A stretch of DNA of 64,000 nt from Tubiluchus corallicola (GCA_030141605.1 JAQGDQ010000197.1:188001-252000), one strand, 5' to 3'; counted from the stretch's first letter, positions 1 to 14,000 are shown. Notes: a model not told the origin generated them from the letters alone. Numbers and translations: made by a program.

Positions 1-534
1 ATATTCTATTTGTTGTCATGTTTATTTTTCGTGTTATGTTTATTCGCTTTGATGTGGGTGTACTAAATGGCCATGTCGGCATTTCAATTTTTCAAGTAAC
101 AGGTGTCTTCAACCATAACAATTTACCACAAAGTTTATTATTGCAACACCTAAATGGCATTGGCTCTTCACAGCCATGTCCCTGTGGGATCAGCAGGGGT
201 GTGCCCTGATTTACTAGTGGTGTTTCCATCCACAGAATGATCAGTATGTTGCGAGAGGGTGTCCATACATGCTGATCTCAGATCTGTCGTTATAGATATC
301 AGCAGGGATTTACCAAGGAGGGGAGTAGTTGTCTGATCAGTAGAAGAGTGTAGAATGTGCTCTTAATGTATGCTGTATGTAAAACACTAAAGTAAGGGAC
401 CATCCAAATATAATGATATAAAGTTTAGGCTAGGCAGGTGGCAGGAGACATGATCACTCCATTATAATGCAAGGTAGGTAGGTGATTTAGTCATGATATC
501 GTTATTTGACTTAACGAACAACCAATTCGTCCAG

Positions 535-710
535 CACGTCTGGCAGCGATGCAGAACAAGGAAAGGCTGGTTGTAATTGGCCGTGAGGACAAGGAACCTG
601 CAGAATGGTTCGATGAGAATGAGTGCAGTAAATTGGGGCTGCCACCGCCTCCACTGCCGATACCAGTAGAATCCACTGATGGTTTCCCATTATGTGATGT
701 CATTGCTTGA
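535..710 (+). CDS. Terminal coding exon of an unidentified upstream gene (partial)
   Basis: The plus strand is open from 510 to the TGA at 708-710. It reads a basic start (RLAAMQNKERLVVIGRED), then EPAEWFDENECSKLG, a proline run PPPPLPIP, and ends FPLCDVIA. The mix of charged residues with W, F and C, and the codon choice, look like real protein. A possible acceptor is the AG at 533-534 after a TTAAC-type branch sequence; AGs at 545-546 and 553-554 are alternatives, so the exon start is uncertain. Possible upstream short exons follow AGs near 171 and 234 but could not be chained. I do not recognise the family. An AATAAA at 1180-1185 could end the transcript. Confidence 0.45.
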
Positions 711-3700
711 CCATGAGAGCAGAAAGAACAAAATGTACAGAAAGTTACATCGGCGTGATATCAAATTATCAATATCAGTATAGGGTTAGGTAGTTAGTGG
801 GGCATATCATAGCACCATTATAATGCAAGAGAGGTATGTCATCGAAATCGGCCGAAAACTTGATATCATCATACGTGGATGGTCCATAAAAGTTGATAAT
901 TTGCTGTCATATTTGACAATCAACTCATTGCTGGTTTATGTAGATGACTGCATGTATGAAGTGATTCACAATTTCCTTGTTTATTAGTCCTCACTATTCA
1001 TGTATCACTTTGAATGTACTTTTTTTGAGGAAACTTCGTTTTGAAATTTTGCACTCTGCAGCACAGTGAAAAAATTTCTAAGGAGGGCTTGTCCAATTTG
1101 CTAGAGCTTTCTTTTCATTTTGTCTGCTCTATTATTGCATAAAGTGAACCATGCGAGTGTATTTAAATACAGTCATGCAAATAAACATGATAAATCAACA
1201 TAATACTTAGACATTTAAAGTCATGATGTTAAAGGTAATTTTTAAGTTACATAATTTCTGTCACTTTTTGGGTTTTTTCTATACAGTCTCTTGAGTTTGG
1301 CATCGACTCTGAAATCATGACATATGCAGTTGATTATTAAAATTGACCATCACTTGGGATAGGGTCACTCGCACATGTGCAGTAATTAAATCTGTGGGAA
1401 TACTGTGATACGTAAAGTTGTGGACTACGCTAAGATAACTTTACAGCGAGCAAAGCTTGCTGTACTGTGTTGTACTTTTATTTGTGTTTAGTTTTTTATT
1501 CTGTTCCAAACACTCCAAACCAGAATGTAGCATTCACTGGCAGATCTTATTTTGATGGTTGTGGTGGGATTGGCACCTGCCTCTTTATCAAAGCTCTAAG
1601 AGGACTAGGCAGTCTTCCCTTTTCAGGGTAAATATCCAGATTCAACATTGCCAATAAAACTGTTCAGAGCAAGTACTGAGCTAGTTTACCCATCCACTCA
1701 CTAGCCACTGTTAAGTTCGGTCATCAGCTGGATGTTGTGATCACTCAGCTATGCATTTCGCCTAGAATCTATCTGAAAAAACACTTCATCAGGTTATTGT
1801 TATATTTTAGTGATTATAGTACATTACGACATTTTCACTTTGTTGTAACATGTAGATGCGCTGAAATGTTATGCAGAGTTCTTATTTCACGAAATTGATC
1901 CATGTTTTTGCATGGCCCAGTATGATATTTGACCCAGCAATTTTACCATTCTGTAAATTCATCTAATAAGTTTGAGGTTACATGTAAACTAGCCAGATTT
2001 AGGATCAGTTACACATACGTGGCTCAAGTAGAACTAAGCAGGTCAACATATGCAGTGTTATTTTGACCACTGTGTTTATTCTTCACAACATACATGCACC
2101 ACTATATTCACCCTAGTCTTAATAGTAGGAAGCCAGAATCGGAGTAGCCCGTACACAGCTGCTGCAGGGTTTCCTTCCTATAAACATAGTGGGTACGGGG
2201 TCAGAGTGGCTTCTGATAAAGGTTTGGGTGTACCTGTGGGTTGGGTTCCTAAAAAGATTGGGGGTTGATCCTTTGGGTTAGCTTCCGGTATCATTTCATT
2301 GAACAGTGATTGAAATTGTGAATGCGTTGGAATCTGCTACTTGCACTTATATAACAAGTAAGCAAAGTTATTGGGATTAGTTTCTGAGTCATTTGTAAAT
2401 ATCAAAAATTGTGTTACCTTGAAATTGAAGTGCTAGTAATTATAACTGAGTAGTGGAGAAGATATCGGCATTTATGCTGCCTTAGGAAGAGCAAGGCCAC
2501 ATACATGCTTATTTTGTCTTGTTATGAAAGCAGTTTTATAACTGTCTCCTCGTGGTGGCGGTGTTGCTGTAATACAGTTTGAAAAGTGTTTACTGCAAAT
2601 AATTTCAGAGGCTGTACATTGCGATTGGTTAAATGAAATGTTGCAACTCTTCGCCTTGCAATAATTAATTTTCGCTTAGCATATAATTGATGTCTAATGT
2701 CTAGGATGTGCTGGAAAACAGTTTTATTTTGACTGTGAAATTCGTAATGAGCTTTTTCTACGTATTTACTCAACATCCTAAGGTTTTTGCATTGATGTTT
2801 GAAGTAGACAACCCTACTTCATCCAGAGCCCCTCGCAGCAAAGTAACAAATTGTGTGTGTGTGTGGGAGTAAAAACCGGAAAATGAGAAATGCTGCAATT
2901 TCTGGGTGTTTTTTTTAAAGTGAGCATCACTAGGACTTTCCTTAATTAACAGTTCGTAGATATTAATTTCAAAAGTCCATTTCTTGCCAGCTTCAGTGTA
3001 TCCCTGCTAGTGGTTCCACCAAGACTTTTGACAGCAGAGTTCAGTGTTATTGCCATGTTGCTCTATATATAGCTGCACATATGGTGTACATGCTTCTAAA
3101 TGCTTCACAGATTGTACTCTCCCTCAGATAACACTACAGTGTCGTCAAATACTGATGTGTTGTTGCTTGGTTGGTTTCTCAACCGAATTAATGTGTCTTT
3201 GAGTTAAGTTTTTCAAAAGTCCAGTGTTTCTGGTTTTACAGTGAGCTTTTAAGGACCAGTGGATGCATCAGACGAACGTGAATCGGTTATAATTACCTGC
3301 AGGACTCAGACTTCTTGTTTTATTATTAACTGATCAATAAAATTAATGCTTTGGTGGTGATCCTTTTTCACAAATTAACAAGTGTTGTGAAACATCTGTA
3401 CTACAGTCGTGTTTGCTGAATTTAGTCTTTCTAGTTTTTATTTTTTTTAAATTAAATTCAGTAGCTCAAGATCTTTTTTTCAATCGATGGACATTTTTAA
3501 TGCACCTGTAACAATGTAGAAACAAGAAAAGAACTCCGCTCGATCTAGAGTAAAAATTGTAAAATGTATTTATATCCCCGTTTTAAAAACATCGTGTTCG
3601 TTTTTGTAGACTGTCAAGCTTCTAGAGATTAAATGTTTCCGCTGTGTTTTCTCTTCACCAGTTAGCTTATTTTTTTAGTTTAACCCAGCAATATTTTGAC

Positions 3701-4567
3701 ACTTGGCTTGTATATTACATGTATTGCAATTTGAATAAAGTGGAACATTATACGTAACTAATATAGTATATACTAATAAGAACTAGAGATTAGAAGTGTA
3801 AGAATGTCACTAACATACTCAGATAGAACCCTGCTGGTGCTCTAGAAATGGTCCTCCTTAAAATTAGGGCAAGGATATTAAAATTTTTATTGTCAACATT
3901 TTACTGGCGGGTTGCTGGCATCTAGTAACCTCGTGTTACATTCCTTGTAACTATCTTCCAGATATAGCAGAAATAGGATTTAATGCACGTGGCATATTTT
4001 TTCTCATTTAGTAGGGTTGAAGTTTGTAGTTTTGAACTGTTAACCTGCTTTATGTCTGGAAATGGGAATTTTTAAAATATTTTTTAAGTTTTTTGTAACT
4101 AAAAAGTATTTTATAATAGAAGGTAATTTTGGAAAAAGAATATTTTCTGAATAGATTTTATTGCAAGTATAAGAGTTTTTTTAAGCATTATCCACTGTGA
4201 TCTTCTCTGAACTGCTGCTTTTTGGAATCCTTCTAAAATGAGCAATTCATTTAAATTAGATTGTGATGTTTTAACTATTCACTTAGTGGATGTGCAAGAA
4301 TTTTTTAAATTGCAGTTGCTAAATGTAAGATTATAGAAAGTCTGTGTTGCAGTTATACCCTAATTTCAAGACAAGGTTTGCACTGTGTGACTTCTGTGAT
4401 AATAGTTGTATATATTGTTGCTGAATTCTAAATCTGGCTCGGTAGTGTTAATTGCTTTACCATTTTCGGCATTGAATCTAAACACTTTATTGATTTTGCT
4501 AAGATTTTGTGGTTAAGATAAAGTTTTGTTAAAGTTTGTTTAGAGTGTTTGTCAAGACGGTAGAAAA
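711..4567. other. Intergenic stretch and probable liprin-beta promoter/5' UTR
   Basis: After the upstream stop there is a possible 3' UTR to the AATAAA at 1180-1185. I see no convincing coding exon or repeat between about 1200 and 4500. A minus-strand open frame at 2522-2776 has no splice or homology support. The liprin-beta promoter and any 5' non-coding exon must lie here, but I cannot place the start of transcription. Confidence 0.4.
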
Positions 4568-5083
4568 ATGGATGACAGTGATATGAGCAAAGAGGACGAA
4601 ATTCTTGCTGACCTGGAGAGGGAGATGCAAGGGACATCTGCTTCCACTCCAGGTCATACTCCCACCAGTGACGCACCACCTCCATCACCCACTGGACGCC
4701 CTTACAGAAGTCTTCCTCGTAATTATCAGCCACCAGTTTCTAATGAGCACATCATCGAGCGAGACTTGCGTCGAAAGTCTGGTGATTACACAGATATGCG
4801 AAGGTTCACATTCGATGGTTCACAGACGTCATCTCCGTCACGACGAGAGACTTACTCCGTCGACTACGATGATGATTATAGAACATATCCGTATCAACGG
4901 CGGGGAAAGTACGACGGTTTACCACCTGTGTACCCCAGTCCTCCTGGAAGGTCACATAGCCACACTCCATATTCGTATTCTGCTTGCCACTACCATGATG
5001 ATAGCTTTAGTCTTGTACCTCACATACCACATACTCACATTAGTCATATGCCAACTTATTATCCTTGGCGACCAGTCTATAAG
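4568..5083 (+). CDS. Liprin-beta exon 1: low-complexity N-terminus
   Basis: The exon encodes M-D-D-S-D-M-S-K followed by an acidic stretch, then a Ser/Pro/Thr-rich region, Arg-rich RRKSGDY and RRGKYDG segments, and a His/Tyr/Pro-rich end (HIPHTHISHMPTYYPWRPVYK). It is 172 codons, phase 0, with donor AAG|gtactt. An in-frame stop lies 27 nt upstream, so the ATG is the likely start unless a 5' exon is spliced in. This N-terminus does not resemble the helical N-terminal region of vertebrate liprin-betas, and I see no known domain in it. The long frame at 4605-5261 is an out-of-frame shadow. Confidence 0.85.
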
Positions 5084-8000
5084 GTACTTTATTTGCGTAT
5101 GCATAGAAGTGATGCTGCATGGAAGGGATAACTATTTAATATTCACCAGCTACTTATTCTTGCAACAAACAACTGTGTTTAGGAATCTTACATTTGTATG
5201 CTTGTCAGCTCTCACCTCAATAGCCAATTGTTGCAGATACAACTTAGCAAGATCATTATGAATATCTTTATCCAAACCTTGTAATAGTTTCGTGTCACAC
5301 TAACAGCCTGTCAGTTCAGTAAAAGGTGCATGTTTATTGTTTAGCTATCATCAAACTAACAGCATTGTCAGAAGCCAATAAACTGATATCTTTAATTATT
5401 GATTGGTAATTGATGAATTGATAGCTACTATAAATAACTAATTGAATTGAGAAGTGTAATTTTTGCAGACTTAGTTGTATTTTTTATTTGGGTAGTTCAC
5501 TAATGATTGCTTGAACATTTCTTATAATAACTTTTTTTGTATTTCAAGCTGTAGCATCCCATCCTTCAAACTTATGAAGCATCATCTGTCTTGTTTTTAG
5601 AGCAAATAACTCAGCATGTTGTGGATAGTTTTACTGTCTGCGCATATATTTTGCTAATACGTTCTGTATTAAATGCTGATGTTTAACTTATCCCAGTTAC
5701 TTTCCCACAAATATAAATTACCTATGTCATTTTATCTTTGGATATTTTCACATTGAAATCTTCTAATCATAAATGAAAGGCAAATCTTCAAAATGTGTGA
5801 CTGTAAATTTTTGGAATCCAAGTTATTCAAAGAAAACAACGTAGAAAACAATAAAAATTCCAGAAATCTTGAATCATTTGAGTCTGTGCCAAAATGAGTT
5901 TGCAAGTGTGATCCAGTTTTTTTAGTGGTACTTTCGTAATATACTGACACTTTCAACATTGAAAACATTCGTTAAAGTTGCAGTTACAGCAAATTTATTG
6001 GTAAATATGGACTTTTATTCAACTTTGTTTTTTACCATTGCATTCAGAAAAGTTTCTCTTAGTTACAGATAATTAATAGCTTCCCTCTGTTATGCTTTCT
6101 GAATTACTGCTGTGTTTACCTGCCTTGAGGGTAGATTTCTTTTATTTTAGAATTCTACCTGCATAATGTCTACAAAAGACATGACGGGCATTGTATTATC
6201 AAAAATATAACAAGCCTAGTGGGTTAGACAAAACTACTAAAATGATCCATCAAGTCTTATTGCTTGAGTCACCTGTGAACATAACGGAACTGGCACAACA
6301 GCTGTCTAGTGTCTGCTTCCTCTTTCTTAGTCCATAACATCAGATTTGTTTGAACTTTGGGGAAATTGAGCAGGACAGCTGTTAGCTTTTTTCTGCTTTG
6401 TCACATGCAAAAATTTGCCCGCCCTGTAATAAAAGAAAAACAGTTGTTTTACTCATAATGGCGCTAGATTTTTTAAATGAAAACTTGTGAGGTTACACTA
6501 AGTGAAGAAAGTAATTTTTATCTGTGTAATTCATTTTGTTTCTTAGCTTCTACTTTTGACGAATAGTACTTCACCTTTTCCATCTTATAGCTGTTTTATT
6601 GCATATTTTAAAACATGTCATGTCAGTACCGTCTTTAAAATTTCATTTCGCATTTTATTTAAAAAAATTTTTAGAAAGACGGATTAGTTTTTTGTCTTGT
6701 TGTGATTTTTAGCTGTTAATTTTTGTGCAAAATTATTATTATTTTTATAATTAATTGTGATTTCAGAGTTTGAGTTTGCCGTCTGCTGCAGAGTTGCAAG
6801 AGAAGGTAAAACGTTTAGAAACTGATAAAGCCAGCTTACAGTTGCAAGTAAGTTTGTGTCATGTAACCGTTTAACTGTTGAGATAGTTAATTAATTTAAT
6901 TTAAAAATTTTAGGTTTGGACTAACATGATTTGGGATCTTCCCCAACACAGCATACATATTTACACCAAAAGCTTATAAAGATATGTACATTACAAGGTA
7001 CATACAGTATGTACACATGTACGAAATTAAAAAAAAGTTATTCAAATTACACTTGTCTTACAGTGTGGCCCATTTGTAGTACGTTAACAGCATGCAAATT
7101 ATAAATAACTACAGTAAAAACAGACTGTATAATTTTTTGTTATGGATCTATATTTTGCTCAAACATTCTTGGGAATTTTTGTGAAAGCACCTCGAATTAC
7201 TAATATAGGTTTGTACATATTCGAAGATTTGCAGTTTAATTTGTAACTTATCTGTTCATCTCCAGCAAGTAGTAATTTTAGCAAGTAATGGTTATCGTTA
7301 TTAAGCAGTTGAACAATGTCAATATTTACAGGTGACAATATCTGCATCAGTTTGTCAAACATCATTGTTTTGTAATCATAGTATAAACTGGCCTTTGTTA
7401 CAGGAAATGTTCTATTGTCTCGAACGTTGACCCACACGCACAATTACGCATTACTAAGGGAGAACTTTTAACATTTTAGGAAGAAGTTCAACTGGCTATA
7501 GCCAACCCACATTCTAGTATGGAGCATAGAAGCCAGAGGCTCCCCAAATGACAAATGCTTACCATTTTTATTAAATTTCAAGTATTTTTTAATTTCCTGT
7601 TTGGATAGTTTGTAAGCTGCCAGTACGATTGTCCAGTATACTTGATGGTTTTGCACTGAAACACACCAAGTCAAACTAGATGCAGTCTCCTTGTAACACA
7701 ACAAGTTTGGTGTTATTGATTACTGTTTCTCAAATAAGATGTCTTGTTTGTTGATTAATTAATTAATTTTATAGGTGCAAGTGCTTTCTGATCAAGTTGA
7801 AGCGCAGACTGACAAGATAGAGGAATTAGAGAAAAGTTTGAATGAACGGCGTAGCAAGCTCAGTAGTGCAGAAGAACTACTCCAGCATGTAAGTGATTTC
7901 ATGCAATTCTGATGTGATTTTGTTCTAATTAAATAGAATAAAAACGTCTTTATAGAAGCTACTCTTCATAGCAAAACAGTGAAAAAAGAAAATTCTGTGC

Positions 8001-11000
8001 TATTGCCTATAAATAGTATGGAGGGAGTTTACAATTTAAATGTCCTAACCCGAACTCTATCCCTAATCCTAATCCCAACCCTAACTGTGAACCTAACTCT
8101 AATCCTAGCCATAATCCTAGTCCCATTCACGAATTAATTTCTTGTGTGTACGGAATTGTAAACTTTAGCCAATGGTTTCAACACTGTCAATATTACAGGA
8201 AATGGTAACACGTTCATCACTGGAGACTCATAAATTAGATTTAATGACAGAAATATCTAACATGAAATTAAGGCTTGCAGCTGCCGAAAAGGACAAACTT
8301 GAAATACAAGAAAATCTTCATTCTTCACAGGTAGAGTAACACCACATTTTTGATAAATTGATAAATGAATTATTAAAATATTTCGTACTTAAATAGTTTA
8401 AAGAGCAATACATGTTAGGGCCTTGTTAAATGATCGTTGACTTATTGTTTGTTGTCAGTGAACTGTCAATTGTGCATGTGTGCTACTAGCATGCTTGTTA
8501 CCAGCACCTGCATCTCTGAAATGCCTTGCATAAAAAATGGCTGCTGTAAATCTCAGTTCAGAGGTGTTTGATTGTGATGTAGTGCACATCTTCGAGAATT
8601 CATGCTTGAGCACAGTGGTAAACCTGAAATTTGAATTTTAAACTTAAAATTTGCCAAGTTTTTGTATATCACACTGAATGTTGTACGCTAGTACTGTACT
8701 TCAATTTATGCTTTTGCAAACACGTGCAGCACGCTCGTGATATGTTCGTGCTGTTGAAAATTACATTCACTTGTGATGCCATCACTAGTTCGGCTCACCA
8801 GCGGTTAATAAAGTTCTTAATTTATTATTTAAATATCAAAATACTTTGGCATTATTGTAGGTGTTGAAATGTACACCTTTTGCTGTCTTCAGAATTAGAA
8901 TATGAAAAATCAACTTGTTTTCCTTTAAATTTACCAATCTTGCATATACTTTATAGATAGAGTTAAAGTTACTGCAATCAAAATTAACAGATCGGGATTA
9001 TGAAATCAGAGGACTGAAGAATTACAAGAGAGGAGACAGCTCACCTACTAAGTCGTCATTCCTTACCAATTATGCTGCTGAGTCAGGTATCACATTGTTA
9101 CCATTATTTAATGACATATTATAGTTTTTATTAATGTCATAAATGTATGTATGTTGTGTAAACATGTCAAAATTTTGTGTAAGAGGTGGATTTTTGTATT
9201 ATAAAAAGCCAAGTAAACATTTTTAGATTGTTTTTATTATTTGTAGTACATGCTATGCATATTTTTGCAATTTCTGTTATTGTATACTTATTACATTTTT
9301 GTATAGCTTCATTAGATTTTGTTTTTACATACATAACTTTGAGAAGCGCTTTATAGAAAATGCACAAGAATGAGACAAACATATTACATTTTTTGTGTTT
9401 TTTAAGCTGCTATACATTCATACTTACAGAAAGCGTAGCTGGGGTATTAAATACAACGAGTAGGCTCAGACGTAGAAGTAAGCGTGATAACTTGATCATA
9501 CATGGCTAGGTTATTTAGATTGTATAAGTAGATCCATTGTAACAAATAACTTACCACACTTATGTATATGTATGGCATAATATAGGTAGTTATAATCAGT
9601 GTTAGCATAACTGTTTATAGATATTTGACTAAGAAAAACTGGTAATTTTTTTTTCTATTGGACTGTGATTAGAATCTATAACATCTACTAAAAATTAACG
9701 ACAGGATGCTCTTGATAACTTAATAAAACCCCATTTGGATTAAAAATTTCTGTGCGTATTAGTCAAAAATGAAATGCAACAAATTTACTTTTTAATGTTT
9801 CACTTTTTAACCTTAACATTTTTAATTGTCTTTCTATAACTGCCATTTTCTTGTAGTATTTGCAGCTTTGCACCATCCCACTTTTGCTAAAACTTTGCTG
9901 AGTTCTGCTGGAACATTGTTACTTCTTAATAGAATTTACTCTCAATTTTTGATATATACATATTTTCAGTTTTAAATACAATCTGTGATTACAAAATGTA
10001 AGTGTGTTCTAGGGTATTATTACTTGTGCGAATACAACTTTTCAAAGTGTAACATAGAAAACCTGACCTCAGAATAATTTGACTTTGAAATCTTTACACA
10101 TTTTTACTGCAGTCAATCTGTAATTATTATTATGTGAATATATTTGAAACTTTAATGATGCTGCAATTATTTAAAACAACTGAGCTCACTTAAATCATTT
10201 CAACTACATCTTTATGATGCTTCTAAACTGAGTTGATTACCACAAACTCAAATTTCATTTTGTTTTTATAAGTAAATGAATAGGGGTGAGCATCAAATGT
10301 TAGAATTGAATTGAATTTTTTAGTTTTAATTCGATTCAAACCTAAAATTATAGGTTCAAATAATCCAGCATTTCAACCATTTACGCTTTTTTTCCTTAAA
10401 ACGTTTGAAACGTCATTCAATTAGCACGATTTAGCTGTAATTTCTGTGCACAATTTTTAAACAAATTATTAGTGGTTTTACTGCAGACCAAAATTGAGTA
10501 ATATGCTCGATCTTCGTAAGACTGCTTTTTACTAGTGGTTCGAAAATTTTTCAGACTCCAAATTAGAAATACTGAAATTCGCTTTCTAGTAGAGAATGCT
10601 CAGTTTGCTCTCCCCTATAAATGAAAGTTAGCTATTACTTACATTGGCAAACTGTATTATGTCGGTTATTTTTTAATTTTCTGTATGTTTAGCTGCAGAG
10701 ATAGAGCGTTTAAAGATGGCGCTGGAAAACATGATGGCTGCTAACAGTGAGAAGGATAAAGTCATTGAGGAGCTGAAGAAAACGGTTGATAGGTTTCATA
10801 AGGTTCAAGAAATCGTGTCAGGTCAGGCGGGGATGTTTGTTGAAGGTGCATGTTGCATGGTTTTGCTTTATAACTCATATTTATAACTAAAATTTTAATT
10901 ATTTTCTGTAAAATTTTCCAAAATATGACTAGAATTCGAATCATTTTTAAATGTGTTCATCCATTGTTAGGAGTTAGTCTGGAAAAGAATGTAACTTGGC

Positions 11001-14000
11001 AATCAAGCAAATCAGAAGAAGAATATCATGCATTATTATTATTATTATTATTTACCTAAACCATTTTAAATTCCACATGAAAGTGATCAATGCTAAGCGA
11101 TCTATAGCTACTTCAATTGTTTCTCAATTATAGTAGTATTTTTATTGTCATTACGACTAACAAGATTACATGTACATTTACAATAACGATACTTGTAACG
11201 CGCAGAATTAAAAATATACACAATATACAGAACACGAGCTTGTAAATTCCAGTTATTTCGTAATTGCAGTGAAATTTTCAGTTTGTTAGTAGCATAGAAA
11301 AGAAGAATATTTACACATTATAATAATTTAAACAAAAAGAGACAATAAATGATATAATTGTTAGTCAAGGGAGTACAATAAAAAATAATGCATTACTTAA
11401 GTTAATTTTGACGTATCCAATCTAGTATCCGGTTAAGTTCATGTCTGTTCAAAAGTTAAAACTGTTTACACTCGATTGCATTTATAGTACATGATAATTC
11501 TGCTCATTGATCACATTATAAACGCCTTTAGAGACAATCTTTCTTACATGTGAAATTGCACTTTTAGCATTATACACATTTCGACAGTTGTTATTTTTAT
11601 ATCTCAATAGTTGTGAGTTGTAACCCAAAGTAGAGTTTAGATAATTAATTGCATTTTTTGCAAAGAAGTCACTATGATCATGAGGTTGTTACAGTGTTTG
11701 TATAGTTAATTTCAGAACTACTTCCAAATTATGAAGCTAGTCAATGTAATTCAAAGACAATTTAAATTTTCTGACCGAAAAGCCAAAATTTAATATTTTA
11801 AGTTTTTTGGAGGCAAAAAGGTAAAAAATGTTTTAGAATGTGTGAGTTTTTAACTACTAATTACTAACCTCTGAATGGGGGCATGGTCAAAGCAGAGCTA
11901 GGCTTGTTTGTTCCTTTACAAGAAGTGCTTCAGTCATAAAAAGCATGTAGTAGAAAATGTAGTCATGTTAATTTATCTTCACAAATTTGGGGAGATGAAT
12001 CCTTGGATTTCTAATTTTTTTTCCGAAAATTTCACATGAAAATGCTTGCTGCAGCCAGCACGAGTTCTTTGCCCAGCTTGAGTGCATTTCTAGCATTTTA
12101 AAATTTTCAAAGGAATTTTGCTGTAAAATTTGTTTAAATTGTCTCTTTAATTACTAACGGTTTACTAGATGCAACTATTTGATTGTTGGAATGTTTTTAC
12201 AAGACGTTGCATGTATTACGATGCCCTTTAATTTGTGCATTTTAATTACTGTTTTACTGTTCATTCATGTAAATTCTTGAAAGCTGTACTAAATTAAAAA
12301 GTCTAAAAATATTTGCACCTCCAGTGGTACTTGAACCCAAGTCCTTCTGCTTTCCGGGCAGCTGTGCTTGTCAGACATTGTACTATAGTTTGGCGTGTTA
12401 ATGTAAAACTATACCAAGTTCAATGTTGCACATGTTATGCCATGTTAATTCTATACTGTTGCATGGAAGGTGTACTGTGTAATATAAAAGTATCAATTAT
12501 TACTACATCATTTTGCTGCTCGTAATAATAAATAAACTTACACTTTGCTACAACTACTTATGGAATTCAGATTCGCATATGATGTGGTACTTTTTAATTT
12601 GTCTTATTTCCTATGTTTTTCTATGTAGGAATGCATGATGATGATTCTGATATCAATCAAACACTTAAAGCGACAAATGAGCCAAATTATTTCATGCCAT
12701 CCCCATCTGCTGCTTCTACGCCTGTGGACGGTTCGCTGGTTGAATCTCCTAAAATTATGGGTAAGAATATGAATATTAGGCTTATCTATTGCATCTTATT
12801 TTTAATTTTGCTGTGCAGCTAAGGAATTACACATGTTTAGTTTGAAAAAATTACAAAGAGCTTTTATCTAATATTGTGTAAACAGTGTTCAACACTGGAC
12901 TCAATTTTCTGTTTTCAGTTTGGAAATTTTGTTTTTAATCATGATCAAATTTACATTATTTATTTATAGAGCACAAGTTGAAGAGACAATTGCTAAAATG
13001 ATGCTGTTTTAGCATTCATGCATCTAGCAAACTGCATTATTTTTACAGGGAAACCACCGATTAGTACAACGCCAAGCTCGATTCTTAAAAATCCGCAGAA
13101 AGGAGCTGTGGTTTCAGCGTCAACACAGCCTTCTGTCACATTGTCAAACAGTTGTGAAGACATAATTCCTGTAGTAAAGGTACATGAATAGATATTTGAA
13201 TTTTACATTATTCATTAATACTGTTTTTTAGAAAAAAAATTAATAATACAGATCTGCTCATCTTCCAGAGGTTATGTAAAAAGGAACTCTTTAATGCAGA
13301 TTCCATTATAGGATGTATACTAAGATAATATACATATGTAGACGGTATGCACCGTTTATTAGACTCAAAGTTAATAAAATAAGTTGCTTAATTGACTCAA
13401 AAATGCTTGATATGGGCCACTTCTGTTCAGATATATATAAAAGCTGCCGGTAATTGACTCAAATAATTCCACATAATTGACTCAATATTTTTCCTTCATT
13501 TACTTAAAATAAGACATCAGTATATGACCAAAGAGCTTTTACTACTTTTATGTCATCTTTACTTCGCTTTTGTGCACTATAATGTATGCAGAAGCAGTCG
13601 TGTTAAGTGCAGCTTTGTTTGTAAGCACCTACTTGTTCGCTGCAGTTAACCTCGTTTCTGGAAGGTAAACATTTTTTAAAATCACTTGCCCAGCGGTTTA
13701 CTTTTGAAGTTCCCCCTGCTTTCACTGGGCAACAAGGTCATCACCAACTGCAGCTCAAGCAGTAGGTGACTAGATGTTTTGGGTCAACATGTACAGCATA
13801 CAGCAACAGATTTCAACATTTTTGTCAGTATGAGAATTTCATAAACCAATTTCTTTGTGAAGAAATAAAGCAACTGACCTTACATGAATTTTTGTAATTA
13901 TTAGTGGTAAAAATCAGATTTGAGCAATTTTTTATTTTCTTTCTTATTAATATTTTGAATAATAATTGCACATAGTAATTTTGACATTAATTCATTTCTA

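Noticed and set aside
491-703. Minus-strand Gly/Ser-rich frame
   Set aside because: Antisense shadow of the plus-strand exon at 535-710, which reads better.
2522-2776. Minus-strand frame of 84 codons
   Set aside because: No recognised motif, no paired splice signals, no neighbouring exon.
4428-4733. Minus-strand frame of 101 codons
   Set aside because: Antisense shadow of liprin-beta exon 1 and its 5' leader.
4605-5261. 218-codon frame overlapping liprin-beta exon 1
   Set aside because: Out of frame with the conserved exons, runs past the splice donor and has no recognisable pattern.
12313-12400. Functional tRNA gene
   Set aside because: The B-box-like segment is present but the T stem and anticodon loop are not standard and no complete cloverleaf forms.
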